Of a stretch of 64,000 nucleotides of DNA, positions 28,084 to 36,543 are shown piece by piece. Position 1 is the first letter of the stretch, and every line of letters starts with the position of its first letter. The position numbers were made by a program, and so were the translations under genes. Origin of the DNA: Pseudarthrobacter defluvii (lineage in GTDB: Bacteria > Actinomycetota > Actinomycetes > Actinomycetales > Micrococcaceae); contig NZ_JAUSYG010000001.1 in NCBI RefSeq assembly GCF_030816725.1, positions 2,108,001 to 2,172,000 on the forward strand, read 5' to 3'. The notes beneath the pieces were generated by a model. The model saw only the letters and a list, made by a program, of their open reading frames with translations. It had not been told where the DNA came from and searched no databases.

Positions 28084-28733
28084 ACTTCGACCAGGGTTTG
28101 GTCTGGCAGTGGGACGTCGTCAACGAGGCGTTCAATGACGATGGGACCCTGCGCAACAGCATCTGGCTGCAGAAGCTGGGGCCGGGCTATATCGCAAATG
28201 CCTTCCGATGGGCTCACGAGGCTGATCCGCAGGCCAAGCTCTTTTACAACGACTACAACATCGAATCCACCGGGCCGAAGAGCAATGCCGTCTACGCGCT
28301 CGTCAAGAACCTTCAGTCGCAGGGAGTTCCCATCGACGGGGTAGGATTCCAGACCCACCTGGACACGCAGTACCCACTTCCGGACCTCAAGAACAACCTG
28401 CAGAGATTCGCTGACCTTGGCCTGGACGTGGCCGAGACCGAAGTCGACGTGCGAACCACCCTGCCCGTGACAGCCACTGAACAATCTGCACAGGTGGCTG
28501 CATACTCACAGACGCTTCAGGCTTGCATGGCTGTGAAGCAGTGCATTTCCTACACCGTCTGGGGCTTCGGGGATGCCTACTCATGGGTGCCCGGGGTCTT
28601 CCAGGGAGAAGGCGCCGCCAGCATCTACGACGAGGACCTCCAGCCCAAGCCGGAGTATTACGCCCTCCAGCAGGACCTCCAGCTGGCAGCAGGCGCACCT
28701 CACAGGAGCGGCAAGGGCGCAGGCCGGGGCTAG
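28080..28733 (+). pseudogene. GH10 endo-1,4-beta-xylanase, C-terminal remnant
   Basis: About 217 residues of the C-terminal half of a GH10 barrel remain. They include the acid/base Glu in VWQWDVVNEAFNDDG, the FYNDYNIES strand, GVGFQTHLDTQYPLP, and the nucleophile Glu in LDVAETEVDVRTTLP. SYTVWGFGDAYSWVPG is close to the end of the barrel. The signal peptide and first barrel strands are missing. It begins at the same point where the divergent lacI remnant begins, so one deletion took both 5' ends and their shared promoter region. A 16-bp hairpin terminator follows. Confidence 0.85.
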
Positions 28734-28758
28734 GGCCCGCGCACGGGAAGCCTCTGCA

Positions 28759-28799
28759 GGGAGGCCGGCGGTGGACGCCGGAACCACCGCCGGCCTCCC
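28759..28799 (+). terminator. 16-bp perfect hairpin after the xylanase remnant
   Basis: GGGAGGCCGGCGGTGG (28759-28774) pairs perfectly with CCACCGCCGGCCTCCC (28784-28799) around a nine-base loop. It starts 25 bp after the xylanase stop and precedes the Gfo/Idh/MocA gene. No strong T-run follows, as is common for actinobacterial terminators. Confidence 0.7.
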
Positions 28800-28861
28800 G
28801 CTGCTGCGTCAGCAGCGCGTGAAAATGGAAGTTACCCGGCTGGACGGTAAGGAGAAACAGA

Positions 28862-29836
28862 GTGCTGCGAATAGGAATTTTAGGGGCAGCGGGCATTGCG
28901 CCCGCAGCGGTCATCCGGCCCGCCGGCCGCCGCTCCGACGTCAAGGTCCTGGCCGTGGCCTCCCGGCGGGCGGACGGTGCCCGCCAATACGCGGAGCGGC
29001 ACGGAATCGAACGGTTCTACGGTGATTACGCCAGTTTGCTGGCTGATGCCGATATTGATCTTGTCTACAACGCGCTCCCACCGTCCCTGCACGCTGAGTG
29101 GTCAATCGCGGCCCTTGAGGCCGGCAAGCACGTTCTTTGCGAGAAACCCTTTGCCATGAATGCAGCAGAGGCCGCGCAAATGCTCCAAGCTGCACAATCG
29201 ACGGGCTACCGGCTCATCGAAGCGTTCCACGACCGGTACCACCCCCTGAGCGCCGAGCTCGATGCCGTCAAGAGCTCCGGCGTCCTCGGGGAGATCAAGG
29301 TACTGCGCGCCGACTTTTCCAGCACCAACCCTTTCAACCCCGCATCGCTGAGGCACGACCCCCATTGGGGAGGAGGGTCGTTGATGGACCTTGGGTGCTA
29401 CCCCGTCCACTGGGTGCGCGCATTCATGGGCGAAGAACCGCACGTGCTTGGGGCGAGTGCAACGCTCAATCCCCTGGGTGCGGACCTGAGCGTCAGCGCC
29501 GACCTGCAGTTTCCCTCCGGGGCAAAAGCGCTTGTTACGTCGGCGATGCTCGAACAGCCCCACCACCTGAACTCCTCGTTTGAGGTGACCGGTAGCGAAG
29601 CGCATCTGCTCGTCAACAACATGGTGTTTCCCTCCCGGGGCCACTCCATCACCTTGACCGCCAAGGGACTGGACCGGTCCTGGACCGTGCGTGGCCTCGA
29701 GACCTATGATCACCAGCTGGAGGCTGTCGTCTCCGCTCTTCAGTCGGGTGCCAAACTGCCCACTGAAGGCTCCGACTCCCTGTCCAACATGGCGCTGATC
29801 GACGCAATCTACCTTGCCGCGGGAGTCAACCGCTGA
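28862..29836 (+). CDS. Gfo/Idh/MocA family oxidoreductase
   Basis: The protein has 324 residues. An N-terminal Rossmann NAD(P)-binding motif is present (RIGILGAAGIAPAAVI), with the EKP motif in HVLCEKPFAMN (Lys near the nicotinamide). The C-terminal substrate domain carries GGGSLMDLGCYPVHWV with the conserved Asp and His. The family oxidises or reduces sugars and inositols. GTG 28862 has TAAGGAG upstream. It sits just after the xylan-degradation scar, consistent with a former sugar-utilisation locus. Confidence 0.88.
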   Translation: MLRIGILGAAGIAPAAVIRPAGRRSDVKVLAVASRRADGARQYAERHGIERFYGDYASLLADADIDLVYNALPPSLHAEWSIAALEAGKHVLCEKPFAMNAAEAAQMLQAAQSTGYRLIEAFHDRYHPLSAELDAVKSSGVLGEIKVLRADFSSTNPFNPASLRHDPHWGGGSLMDLGCYPVHWVRAFMGEEPHVLGASATLNPLGADLSVSADLQFPSGAKALVTSAMLEQPHHLNSSFEVTGSEAHLLVNNMVFPSRGHSITLTAKGLDRSWTVRGLETYDHQLEAVVSALQSGAKLPTEGSDSLSNMALIDAIYLAAGVNR

Positions 29837-29964
29837 GGCGCTCAGTGACCCGGCACCACGTGAAGCGCCCGCCAAACCGGCTTGGGCCCTTCGCCCCTGT
29901 AATCGGGGGATCGCTGGGACAAGACTTGGGGCATGCGGTCGGCAGGCGCGTGGAGTGAGGAGTC

Positions 29965-30915
29965 ATGTCGGGAACGAACGTGAGTGGGGTTGCCCGGCGT
30001 CTTCCGCGGTTTGCCTGGCCGGTGTTTCTGGTCGGGGCGATTCTGCTGCTGACCCTCGGGAACCCCGCTGTGTACGGTGTTGGCGTTCCGCTTGCCGCCC
30101 TGGTCTTTGCGCTCATTCTGCCCACGTCCCGGCCACTGTGGGCCGGGCATCCAGACTGGGCTGACATCAGCGCCATCGGGGCACTCTACATAGCTGTCGT
30201 GGCCCTCTTCTGGCTGGCGTTCAGGGTGTTTACGCAAGGAAACACCCTTGGGCTGTTTCTCACATTCGCTGCAGGAATGCTCCTCGGCGTCCTCGGTCCC
30301 ATCTTTTACAACACTTGGATCCGGCGCCGGTCCCTGGCGGCGCTGGGCATCAGCCGCGCAAATCTGCGCCAGGCATTTGCCCTGGGACTCGTCCTCGCAG
30401 CGGTGCAGTTCGCCATCACGCTTTGGGGGTACCCGCTTCCCCGTCCCGTCGACTGGGTGCCCTTGGCGGCCCTCGCCGTCACGGTGGGTTTCTTCGAGGC
30501 GGTCTTCTTCAGGGGTTTCATCCAGGCGCGCCTGGAAGCCAGCTTCGGCCCGGTCCCGGGGGTAGCCGGCGCCTCCGCCCTCTACGCGGCCTACCACGTC
30601 GGCTACGGCATGGCAGGGTCCGAGATGCTGTTCCTTTTTGGTCTCGGCGTGGTCTACGCGGTGGCTTACAGCGTTGCCCGCAACCTCATCGTCCTCTGGC
30701 CCCTGCTGGTCCCCCTCGGCTCCTTCTACAACAACCTGCGCGGGGGTGCGATCCAGATGCCATGGGAGGCCATCCTGGGTTTCGCGGACGTGCTGGGCCT
30801 GATGGTGGCTGCGGTCTGGTTCGCCGCAAGGCATGAACGGCGGCGCGGGTTGGCTGGGGTGGGGCGGTCCGGTGATCCGAAAGAGAAACGCCGTAACGTT
30901 CGACGGCGGGACTAA
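29965..30915 (+). CDS. CPBP family intramembrane metalloprotease
   Basis: The protein has 316 residues with about eight TM segments. The CPBP signature is recognisable in FFEAVFFRGFIQARL (normally EExxxR; here one Glu is Ala) and in ASALYAAYHVGYG (His motif). A final conserved polar helix, SFYNNLRGGAIQMPWE, follows. The altered first Glu may weaken metalloprotease activity, though many bacterial members show this. CPBP proteins serve in prenyl-protein-like processing or bacteriocin immunity; no bacteriocin genes are near. Confidence 0.75.
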   Translation: MSGTNVSGVARRLPRFAWPVFLVGAILLLTLGNPAVYGVGVPLAALVFALILPTSRPLWAGHPDWADISAIGALYIAVVALFWLAFRVFTQGNTLGLFLTFAAGMLLGVLGPIFYNTWIRRRSLAALGISRANLRQAFALGLVLAAVQFAITLWGYPLPRPVDWVPLAALAVTVGFFEAVFFRGFIQARLEASFGPVPGVAGASALYAAYHVGYGMAGSEMLFLFGLGVVYAVAYSVARNLIVLWPLLVPLGSFYNNLRGGAIQMPWEAILGFADVLGLMVAAVWFAARHERRRGLAGVGRSGDPKEKRRNVRRRD

Positions 30916-31020
30916 TGACCCAGCGGCACGGCTTGGTTAAGATCGAGGTTCTACGGTCAGTCAGTGAAGGCCCGGCGCTCTTCGTTCCCCAGGGCGCCGG
31001 CCCGGCAGAGAGAGGCCACC

Positions 31021-32190
31021 ATGGACGCCACCCAGCCCGGCGAATTCCCGCTGGACCCCTTTCCCCACTATGAACGCATGCGGGCAGCGGCCCCCGTTTT
31101 TCAGGACGATCAGTCGGGGAGCTGGCATGCGTTCCGGTATGACGACGTCCAGCGGGTGCTGTCCGAGCACGCGACGTTTTCGTCGCGCATGGGCGGTGAC
31201 AATCCCGCCGGTTCCGGCCAGTTGTTCGCGTCGAGCCTGATTACAGCGGATCCCCCGCGGCACCGGCAGTTGCGCTCCTTGGTTACCCAGGCTTTCACGC
31301 CCAAAGCAGTTGATGCGCTGGCCCCACGCATTGCAGCACTCACGGACGAACTGCTGGACGGGGTCGCGGCGCGTGGTGGAAGCGCAGACCTGATCCAGGA
31401 CCTGGCGTACCCCTTGCCAGTCATCGTGATCTCCGAACTGATGGGCATACCCGCCCAAGACCGTGACCGCTTCAAGCACTGGTCCGACACAATCGTCAGC
31501 CAAACACGGACTGTTCCCGGCGGCGAAAGCCAGGATTCCACCACATCTGAAATGGTCGAGTACTTCCTGGCCCTGATCGACCGGCGCAGGAGCCACCCGG
31601 GTGAGGACCTGATCAGCGGCCTGCTTTCCGCCGAGATCGAAGGCCAGAAACTCTCGGTGCCTGAATTGCTGGGTTTCTGCGCATTGCTGCTGGTCGCCGG
31701 CAACGAGACCACCACCAACCTGATCGGCAATGCGGTTCTATGCCTGGCCGAATCCCCCGGCACCCTTGAGCGCCTCCTGGCAGATCCGGCCTTGCTGCCC
31801 CAGACCCTCGAAGAGGTGCTGCGCTTCCGGTCACCGGTCCAGTCGATGTACCGGGTGAGCGTGGCGGAGACCGAGTTGAGCGGGCAACGCATCCCGGCCG
31901 GGGCACCGATCGTGGCCTGGATCGGCTCGGCCAACCGCGATGAACGGCAGTTCGAGCGGCCGGCCGACTTCGACGTCGACCGCAACCCGAACCGGCACCT
32001 GGCGTTCGGCCACGGCATTCATTTTTGCCTCGGAGCACCGCTGGCCCGGCTCGAGGCAAGGATCGCGCTGGAGGCGTTGCTGTCCCGCCTGCCCGGCCTC
32101 TCCCTGGCACCAGGAGCCCGTCTGGAGCGCATGGAAAGCACCATCGTCTACGGGTTGAGGGCGCTTCCCATCAGCTGGCAAGCGGCCTGA
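31021..32190 (+). CDS. cytochrome P450
   Basis: The protein has 389 residues. The oxygen-activation helix is LLVAGNETTTNLIG, the K-helix ExxR is LEEVLRFRSP, and the heme-binding loop is FGHGIHFCLGAPLARLE with the axial Cys. It is a soluble class-I bacterial P450 of the CYP107/CYP105-like group by general look; the substrate is unknown and no ferredoxin is encoded nearby. ATG 31021 is chosen over an upstream extension because GAGAGAGG precedes it and the family N-terminus begins there. Confidence 0.9.
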   Translation: MDATQPGEFPLDPFPHYERMRAAAPVFQDDQSGSWHAFRYDDVQRVLSEHATFSSRMGGDNPAGSGQLFASSLITADPPRHRQLRSLVTQAFTPKAVDALAPRIAALTDELLDGVAARGGSADLIQDLAYPLPVIVISELMGIPAQDRDRFKHWSDTIVSQTRTVPGGESQDSTTSEMVEYFLALIDRRRSHPGEDLISGLLSAEIEGQKLSVPELLGFCALLLVAGNETTTNLIGNAVLCLAESPGTLERLLADPALLPQTLEEVLRFRSPVQSMYRVSVAETELSGQRIPAGAPIVAWIGSANRDERQFERPADFDVDRNPNRHLAFGHGIHFCLGAPLARLEARIALEALLSRLPGLSLAPGARLERMESTIVYGLRALPISWQAA

Positions 32191-32251
32191 ATGCCGCGGG
32201 CGTAGCCGGACGCGGGAGTTCCCACGGAAACCACGGCGGTGTGTCCGTCAC

Positions 32252-33004
32252 TCACCCGGCAGTGCCCGTTTTCGCGGCGTATGCGGTGGCCTGCGAGCGC
32301 ACCTGGCGGATGTAGGCGTCGGACTGGTTGTAAGCGTAAATTGCGTCCGTCCACCCTCGCGCCGTGGCGAGGTCGCGGCCGTGGCCGCACAGGTAGATGG
32401 CCGCGCTGAGGGCGGCGTCGTCGATATTGAAGGGGTCTGCTGTTCCGTCGCCGTTTCCATCCACTCCGGCAAGACGCCAGGTAGAGGGAATGAATTGCAT
32501 CGGCCCCACCGCGTGGTCCCAGCTGGCGTCGCCGTCCAGGGCACCGGAGTCCGTGTCAGGGATGGCAGCGAAGCCCGCACCATTGAGGCTCGGGCCCACA
32601 ATTGGCCGGCTGGCCTGGCCTGCGGCGCTCAGGCTTCCGCCGCCATGCGTTCCATGGGCAGATTCGACGAAGCCAATGGCGGCCAGCGTGTTCCAGCCGA
32701 TTCCGCACTGCGGCCTGGAATCATCCACCGTGACGGCGGCAGCAACGTAAGCGCGTAGGGCACGGGCAGGAATTCCGGTTTGCGCGGCAGCCCCGCGAAG
32801 CCATTCAGCGTCCGGACTGCGTGTGACGTTCACGGCCGTTGTGATGCCTGCAGGCGCGGTTTCAAGGGCGGCCTCCGCCCGCGGGGGCGGAGAAAAGGCC
32901 AGGCGGGCTTCTGCGCGCGGCTGCCCGAGGACCCAGAATGAGAACGCTGCGCTGGCACAGGCCACGAACAGGCTGAAAACTGCAAAGCGTCTTATCCGGA
33001 GCAC
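32252..33004 (-). CDS. secreted lytic transglycosylase-like protein
   Basis: The protein has 250 residues with an N-terminal membrane/signal segment (FAVFSLFVACASAAFSFWVL). The SLT-like domain includes CGIGWNTLAAIGFVESAHG (catalytic Glu), AVGPMQFIPSTWRLAG, and the DGNGDGTADPFNIDDAALSA stretch with a calcium-like DxNxDG loop, then AIYAYNQSDAYIRQV. This is the MltB-like actinobacterial murein transglycosylase layout. It would cut peptidoglycan outside the membrane. The start is GTG at 33004. It converges with the P450 gene. Confidence 0.88.
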   Translation of the reverse strand: MLRIRRFAVFSLFVACASAAFSFWVLGQPRAEARLAFSPPPRAEAALETAPAGITTAVNVTRSPDAEWLRGAAAQTGIPARALRAYVAAAVTVDDSRPQCGIGWNTLAAIGFVESAHGTHGGGSLSAAGQASRPIVGPSLNGAGFAAIPDTDSGALDGDASWDHAVGPMQFIPSTWRLAGVDGNGDGTADPFNIDDAALSAAIYLCGHGRDLATARGWTDAIYAYNQSDAYIRQVRSQATAYAAKTGTAG

Positions 33005-33040
33005 TGACTAATCAAACCATTGATCGCCGCGCCGTAAGCG

Positions 33041-34102
33041 TCACAGCGTGGGATCGACCATTGTCATGCCCGCGACGTTCGCCGTGTCGAAGCGAACCAG
33101 CATGTCCGCGGCCTCATCCAACCCGATGATGCGCTCGATGAGTTTTTGTGGCTCCACCGCACCGGATTCGATCAGGGCAAGCATCCCGGGGTAATCCGCT
33201 GCTGCCATGCCGTGGCTGCCGAAGACGTCCAGTTCCCAGGCGATCACGCGGGCCATGGGGACGCGGGGATGACCCTGCACCGGCGGGAGGAGTCCGATCT
33301 GGACATGGCGTCCGCGGCGGCGAAGGCTGAGGACCGCGTCGGCGCACGTCTGCTCGCTGCCTACGGCATCGATGGAGACATGGCTTCCGCCCGTGAGGGC
33401 CTGGACCCGTGCAGGAATGTCCGAGCCGTCTGCGACAAGGGTGTGGTCGGCGCCAAGGGAGGCCGCCACTTCGAGGGCCTTCGGGTTCCGGTCCACGGCA
33501 ACCACGTTGCCGCCGAGTGCCTTCGCGATCATGACGGCGCTGAGGCCCACCCCGCCTGCCCCCACCACGGTGACCCATTCACCGCTGCCAAGGCGTGCCC
33601 GTCCCGTGAGTGCACGGTACGCCGTTGCGAAACGGCAACCCAGGCTCGCCGCTGCCTCGAAACTGACACCGCGCGGAATGGAGATGAGATTCGTGTCTGC
33701 CGCGTGGATGGCCACTTGCTCGGCGAACGAGCCCCAGTGGGTGAAGCCGGGTTGTTGCTGCCGGGGGCAGACCTGAGCGTTGCCCCCGCGGCACCATTCA
33801 CACGCCCCGCAGCCCTCGACGAAGGGCGCCGTCACCCTGTCGCCCAGCGCCCATTTGGTCACCCCCGTCCCTACGGCGGAGACGACGCCGGCGAACTCAT
33901 GGCCCGGGACATGCGGCAGCACGATGTCGTCGTGGCCGGCCCAGGCATGCCAGTCACTGCGGCAGAGCCCGGTGGCGGCAACGGTGACCACCACGCCACC
34001 TGCCGGCACCTCTGGTGCAGCCACCTGTTGGACAGTGAGCGGGCCGGCGATCCGGTTCATGACGATTGCACGCATCAGAAGCGGAGGTGGGGGCATGGTC
34101 AT
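33041..34102 (-). CDS. zinc-dependent alcohol dehydrogenase
   Basis: The protein has 353 residues. Catalytic zinc ligands are the Cys in TGLCRSDWHAWAGH and the His/Glu in VPGHEFAGVVSAVG; structural zinc ligands are in CGACEWCRGGNAQVC. The NAD site is VGAGGVGLSAVMIAKALG. A primary or secondary alcohol substrate is likely but not identified. ATG 34102 is preferred because TAAGCT lies six bases upstream, the leaderless pattern seen for other genes here; ATG 34096 and 34075 are alternatives. It lies divergent from the small kinase gene. Confidence 0.88.
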   Translation of the reverse strand: MTMPPPPLLMRAIVMNRIAGPLTVQQVAAPEVPAGGVVVTVAATGLCRSDWHAWAGHDDIVLPHVPGHEFAGVVSAVGTGVTKWALGDRVTAPFVEGCGACEWCRGGNAQVCPRQQQPGFTHWGSFAEQVAIHAADTNLISIPRGVSFEAAASLGCRFATAYRALTGRARLGSGEWVTVVGAGGVGLSAVMIAKALGGNVVAVDRNPKALEVAASLGADHTLVADGSDIPARVQALTGGSHVSIDAVGSEQTCADAVLSLRRRGRHVQIGLLPPVQGHPRVPMARVIAWELDVFGSHGMAAADYPGMLALIESGAVEPQKLIERIIGLDEAADMLVRFDTANVAGMTMVDPTL

Positions 34103-34185
34103 GACCACAGCTTAGGCGCGGGCCAGGGCAGCTGGCCGCAAGGGACACGGGGAGAATTGCCCGCCCCGCATCGGTACCATCAGGC

Positions 34186-34683
34186 ATGGGCAGAAAGAAC
34201 TACCTCATTGAAGGCGGCTCGGGAACCGGCAAGACCGCTGTCTGCAATGAACTGCGGCGGCGCGGCTTCCACGCCATCAACGGGGACCGGGAGCTCGCCT
34301 ACCAAGGCGACCCGGAAACCGGTGAACCAGTAGAGGGCATCACCGGAGTCGCCGTCCACCGGCACCACCTGTGGAGGGTGGACCAGGTCAGGGCCTTGGC
34401 AGCGGACCAGCGGGAAGCCCTCACCTTCTTCTGCGGCGGGTCGAGGAACCTCGCCGAATTCATCGATCTCTTCGACGGCGTCTTCGTTCTCGAGGTGGAC
34501 CTCGAAACGCTGCAGCGACGGCTTGACGGGCGCCCGCGGGATGAATGGGGCGGACGGAAGACCGAACGGGAGCTGATCGAACACCTGCACGGCACACGGG
34601 AGGACATCCCGCCCGGCGGCATCGCGATCGACGCCACCGCGCCGCTCACCAAGGTTGTGGACGACATTCTGCGGCGCGTTTGA
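34186..34683 (+). CDS. small P-loop nucleotide kinase-like protein
   Basis: The protein has 165 residues. Walker A is EGGSGTGKTAV at the N-terminus, followed by FHAINGDRELAYQGD, FCGGSRNLAEFIDLFD and FVLEVDLETLQRRLDGR, typical of adenylate-kinase-like or AAA kinase folds with a lid. The phosphate acceptor is unknown. The start has no ribosome site; TACCAT lies five bases upstream. It converges with selB and is probably unrelated to the selenium genes. Confidence 0.8.
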   Translation: MGRKNYLIEGGSGTGKTAVCNELRRRGFHAINGDRELAYQGDPETGEPVEGITGVAVHRHHLWRVDQVRALAADQREALTFFCGGSRNLAEFIDLFDGVFVLEVDLETLQRRLDGRPRDEWGGRKTERELIEHLHGTREDIPPGGIAIDATAPLTKVVDDILRRV

Positions 34684-34743
34684 TCACCCCACGGTGCCTG
34701 GTCGTCCTTCTTGAGGTGCCGCGTTTTTCGACGACCGGCGAGG

Positions 34744-36540
34744 TCAGCGCACCACCGTGCGGTGGCCCGCATCCAGCCGCCTGGTCCAGCCGCGGGAGTC
34801 GAGGTGTTCGAGCAGGGGAACCGCGATCCGGCGCGTCGTGCCGAGCGCCTGGCGTGCCTGGCTGGTGGTGAACGGCTGGTCCAGGCCGGCGAGGGTGCGC
34901 ATCGCGAGGGCCGGGGCCGTAGGCAGCAGCACCACCCCGTCACGCAGCCGCAGCACGCGCCCCGTGCGTTCGGCGGCGGCAAGTTCCCGGGCGCCCAGGC
35001 CAAGTGCAGCCAGTTCATCGGCTTCCGGGGCGTGGAAGGCGTCCGCGCTGAGCCTGCCCTCCAACTGGGCGATTGCCGTTTCAATGGGACCGAGGTTGTC
35101 CTGGCTGCCCGGCAGGCGGATGTAGCCGCTCTCGTGTTCCAGCTCCGCCCCCTGGAGGACATGGGTGAGCAGCCGCTCGTCGGGCAGCTTAAGCAGGTCA
35201 CGCGCCGCGCCCATGGAAAGGCCCGGAGCCAGGGGATCCCGCTCCTGCAGGGACTGGACCGCGGTCCGCAGCCTGTGCTGCCAGGCCTCGAGGACAGGGG
35301 CATGGACCCACCAGTCACCGAAAACCCGGACCCCCGACGGGGCATCCGCGTCGCACCCGGACAGCAGTCCAAGCTTGCGGAGATGAGGCACCTGGACCGC
35401 TCCCCGGGCCGCCACTTCCCCCAGCACGTCTCCGCCCGAATCCATGCCTGCAAGCCGCTCAGCCCAGTGGGCGCCATCGCCGCGCCGCCGCAGGGCCGGC
35501 GGGTCGGCGTCCAGGATGCTGGCGCCACCCAGGACCGAGCGGCTGCCGGGATCGCGCAGCACCAGCCGGTCCCCGAGAACCAGGGGCAGGTGCCTGTCGA
35601 GGACCAGCCGGGCGTGGTCGTCCCCGAAGGGACGCAGCCGGGCCGGCACGGAGGCCGTGCCAACATGCACCATGATTTGTTCCGGCACCTCGGTGTACGC
35701 CACACCGGTGGTGCGCTGGATGCCGACGACGCCGGTAGTGGGCCAGGCATCCGGGGTAACCAGTGCATCGCCGCGGCGGATGTCCGTCGCGGCAACATCG
35801 CGCAGGTTCAACGCCACCCGACTGACCGGCTCGACTGAAGTGTACGAGGTGTCCCGGCTTTGCACGCCGCGGACCACGACGGGCCGGGAGTCCACATGGC
35901 CGAGCAGCTCCAGCCTGTCCCCCTGGGCCACTGTGCCTGCCGCCAGTGTTCCGGTCACCACCGTTCCGGAACCGGTGATGGTGAACGAGCGGTCCACCCA
36001 CAGCCTGACCCGCCCGGTGGTGGCGGGAGCAGGCACCCGGGCCAGGACGCCGTCGAGCGCTGCACGCAGCTCGGCCAGGCCCGTCCCGTCGATGGCTGAC
36101 ACAGCCACCGCGGGCGCGTCCCGCAGTCCGGTCCCTGCCAGCTCCGTGCGGGTCCGCGCGAGCACCTCGGCTGCCCGCTGCCCGGACGCCCGGTCCGCGC
36201 GGCTGAGCACCACAACGCCGTGTTCGATACCGAGTGCGGCGACGGCATCCCGGTGATCACTCGACTGGGCCTGCCAACCCTCATCGGCCGCCACGACGAA
36301 GCAGACCACTGGCGCTGGTCCGATGCCGGCAAGCATGTTGCCAAGGAAGCGCTCGTGGCCGGGTACATCCACGAACGCAACGTCCTGGCCGGAGGGCAGG
36401 GTGGTCCAGGCGTAGCCCAGGTCGATGGTCAGCCCGCGGCGACGCTCTTCCTCCCAGCGGTCCGGCTCCATGCCGGTCATGGCGCGGACCAGCGTGCTCT
36501 TGCCGGAATCGACATGCCCGGCCGTGGCAACGACATGCAC
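34744..36540 (-). CDS. selB: selenocysteine-specific elongation factor SelB
   Basis: The protein has 598 residues. The G domain has G1 GHVDSGKST (residues 8-16), G3 DVPGHERF and a G4-like SRAD. The G2 region RRRGLTIDLGYAW is the SelB form rather than EF-Tu. Beta-barrel domains follow (VTGTLAAGTVAQGDRLELLG), and the C-terminal ~200 residues are winged-helix domains that bind the SECIS hairpin (final module TSQARQALGTTRRIAVPLLE). It carries Sec-tRNA to UGA codons marked by a SECIS. It lies 3 bp after selA, so it is the last gene of selC-selA-selB. Confidence 0.95.
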   Translation of the reverse strand: MHVVATAGHVDSGKSTLVRAMTGMEPDRWEEERRRGLTIDLGYAWTTLPSGQDVAFVDVPGHERFLGNMLAGIGPAPVVCFVVAADEGWQAQSSDHRDAVAALGIEHGVVVLSRADRASGQRAAEVLARTRTELAGTGLRDAPAVAVSAIDGTGLAELRAALDGVLARVPAPATTGRVRLWVDRSFTITGSGTVVTGTLAAGTVAQGDRLELLGHVDSRPVVVRGVQSRDTSYTSVEPVSRVALNLRDVAATDIRRGDALVTPDAWPTTGVVGIQRTTGVAYTEVPEQIMVHVGTASVPARLRPFGDDHARLVLDRHLPLVLGDRLVLRDPGSRSVLGGASILDADPPALRRRGDGAHWAERLAGMDSGGDVLGEVAARGAVQVPHLRKLGLLSGCDADAPSGVRVFGDWWVHAPVLEAWQHRLRTAVQSLQERDPLAPGLSMGAARDLLKLPDERLLTHVLQGAELEHESGYIRLPGSQDNLGPIETAIAQLEGRLSADAFHAPEADELAALGLGARELAAAERTGRVLRLRDGVVLLPTAPALAMRTLAGLDQPFTTSQARQALGTTRRIAVPLLEHLDSRGWTRRLDAGHRTVVR

Positions 36541-36543
36541 GGT

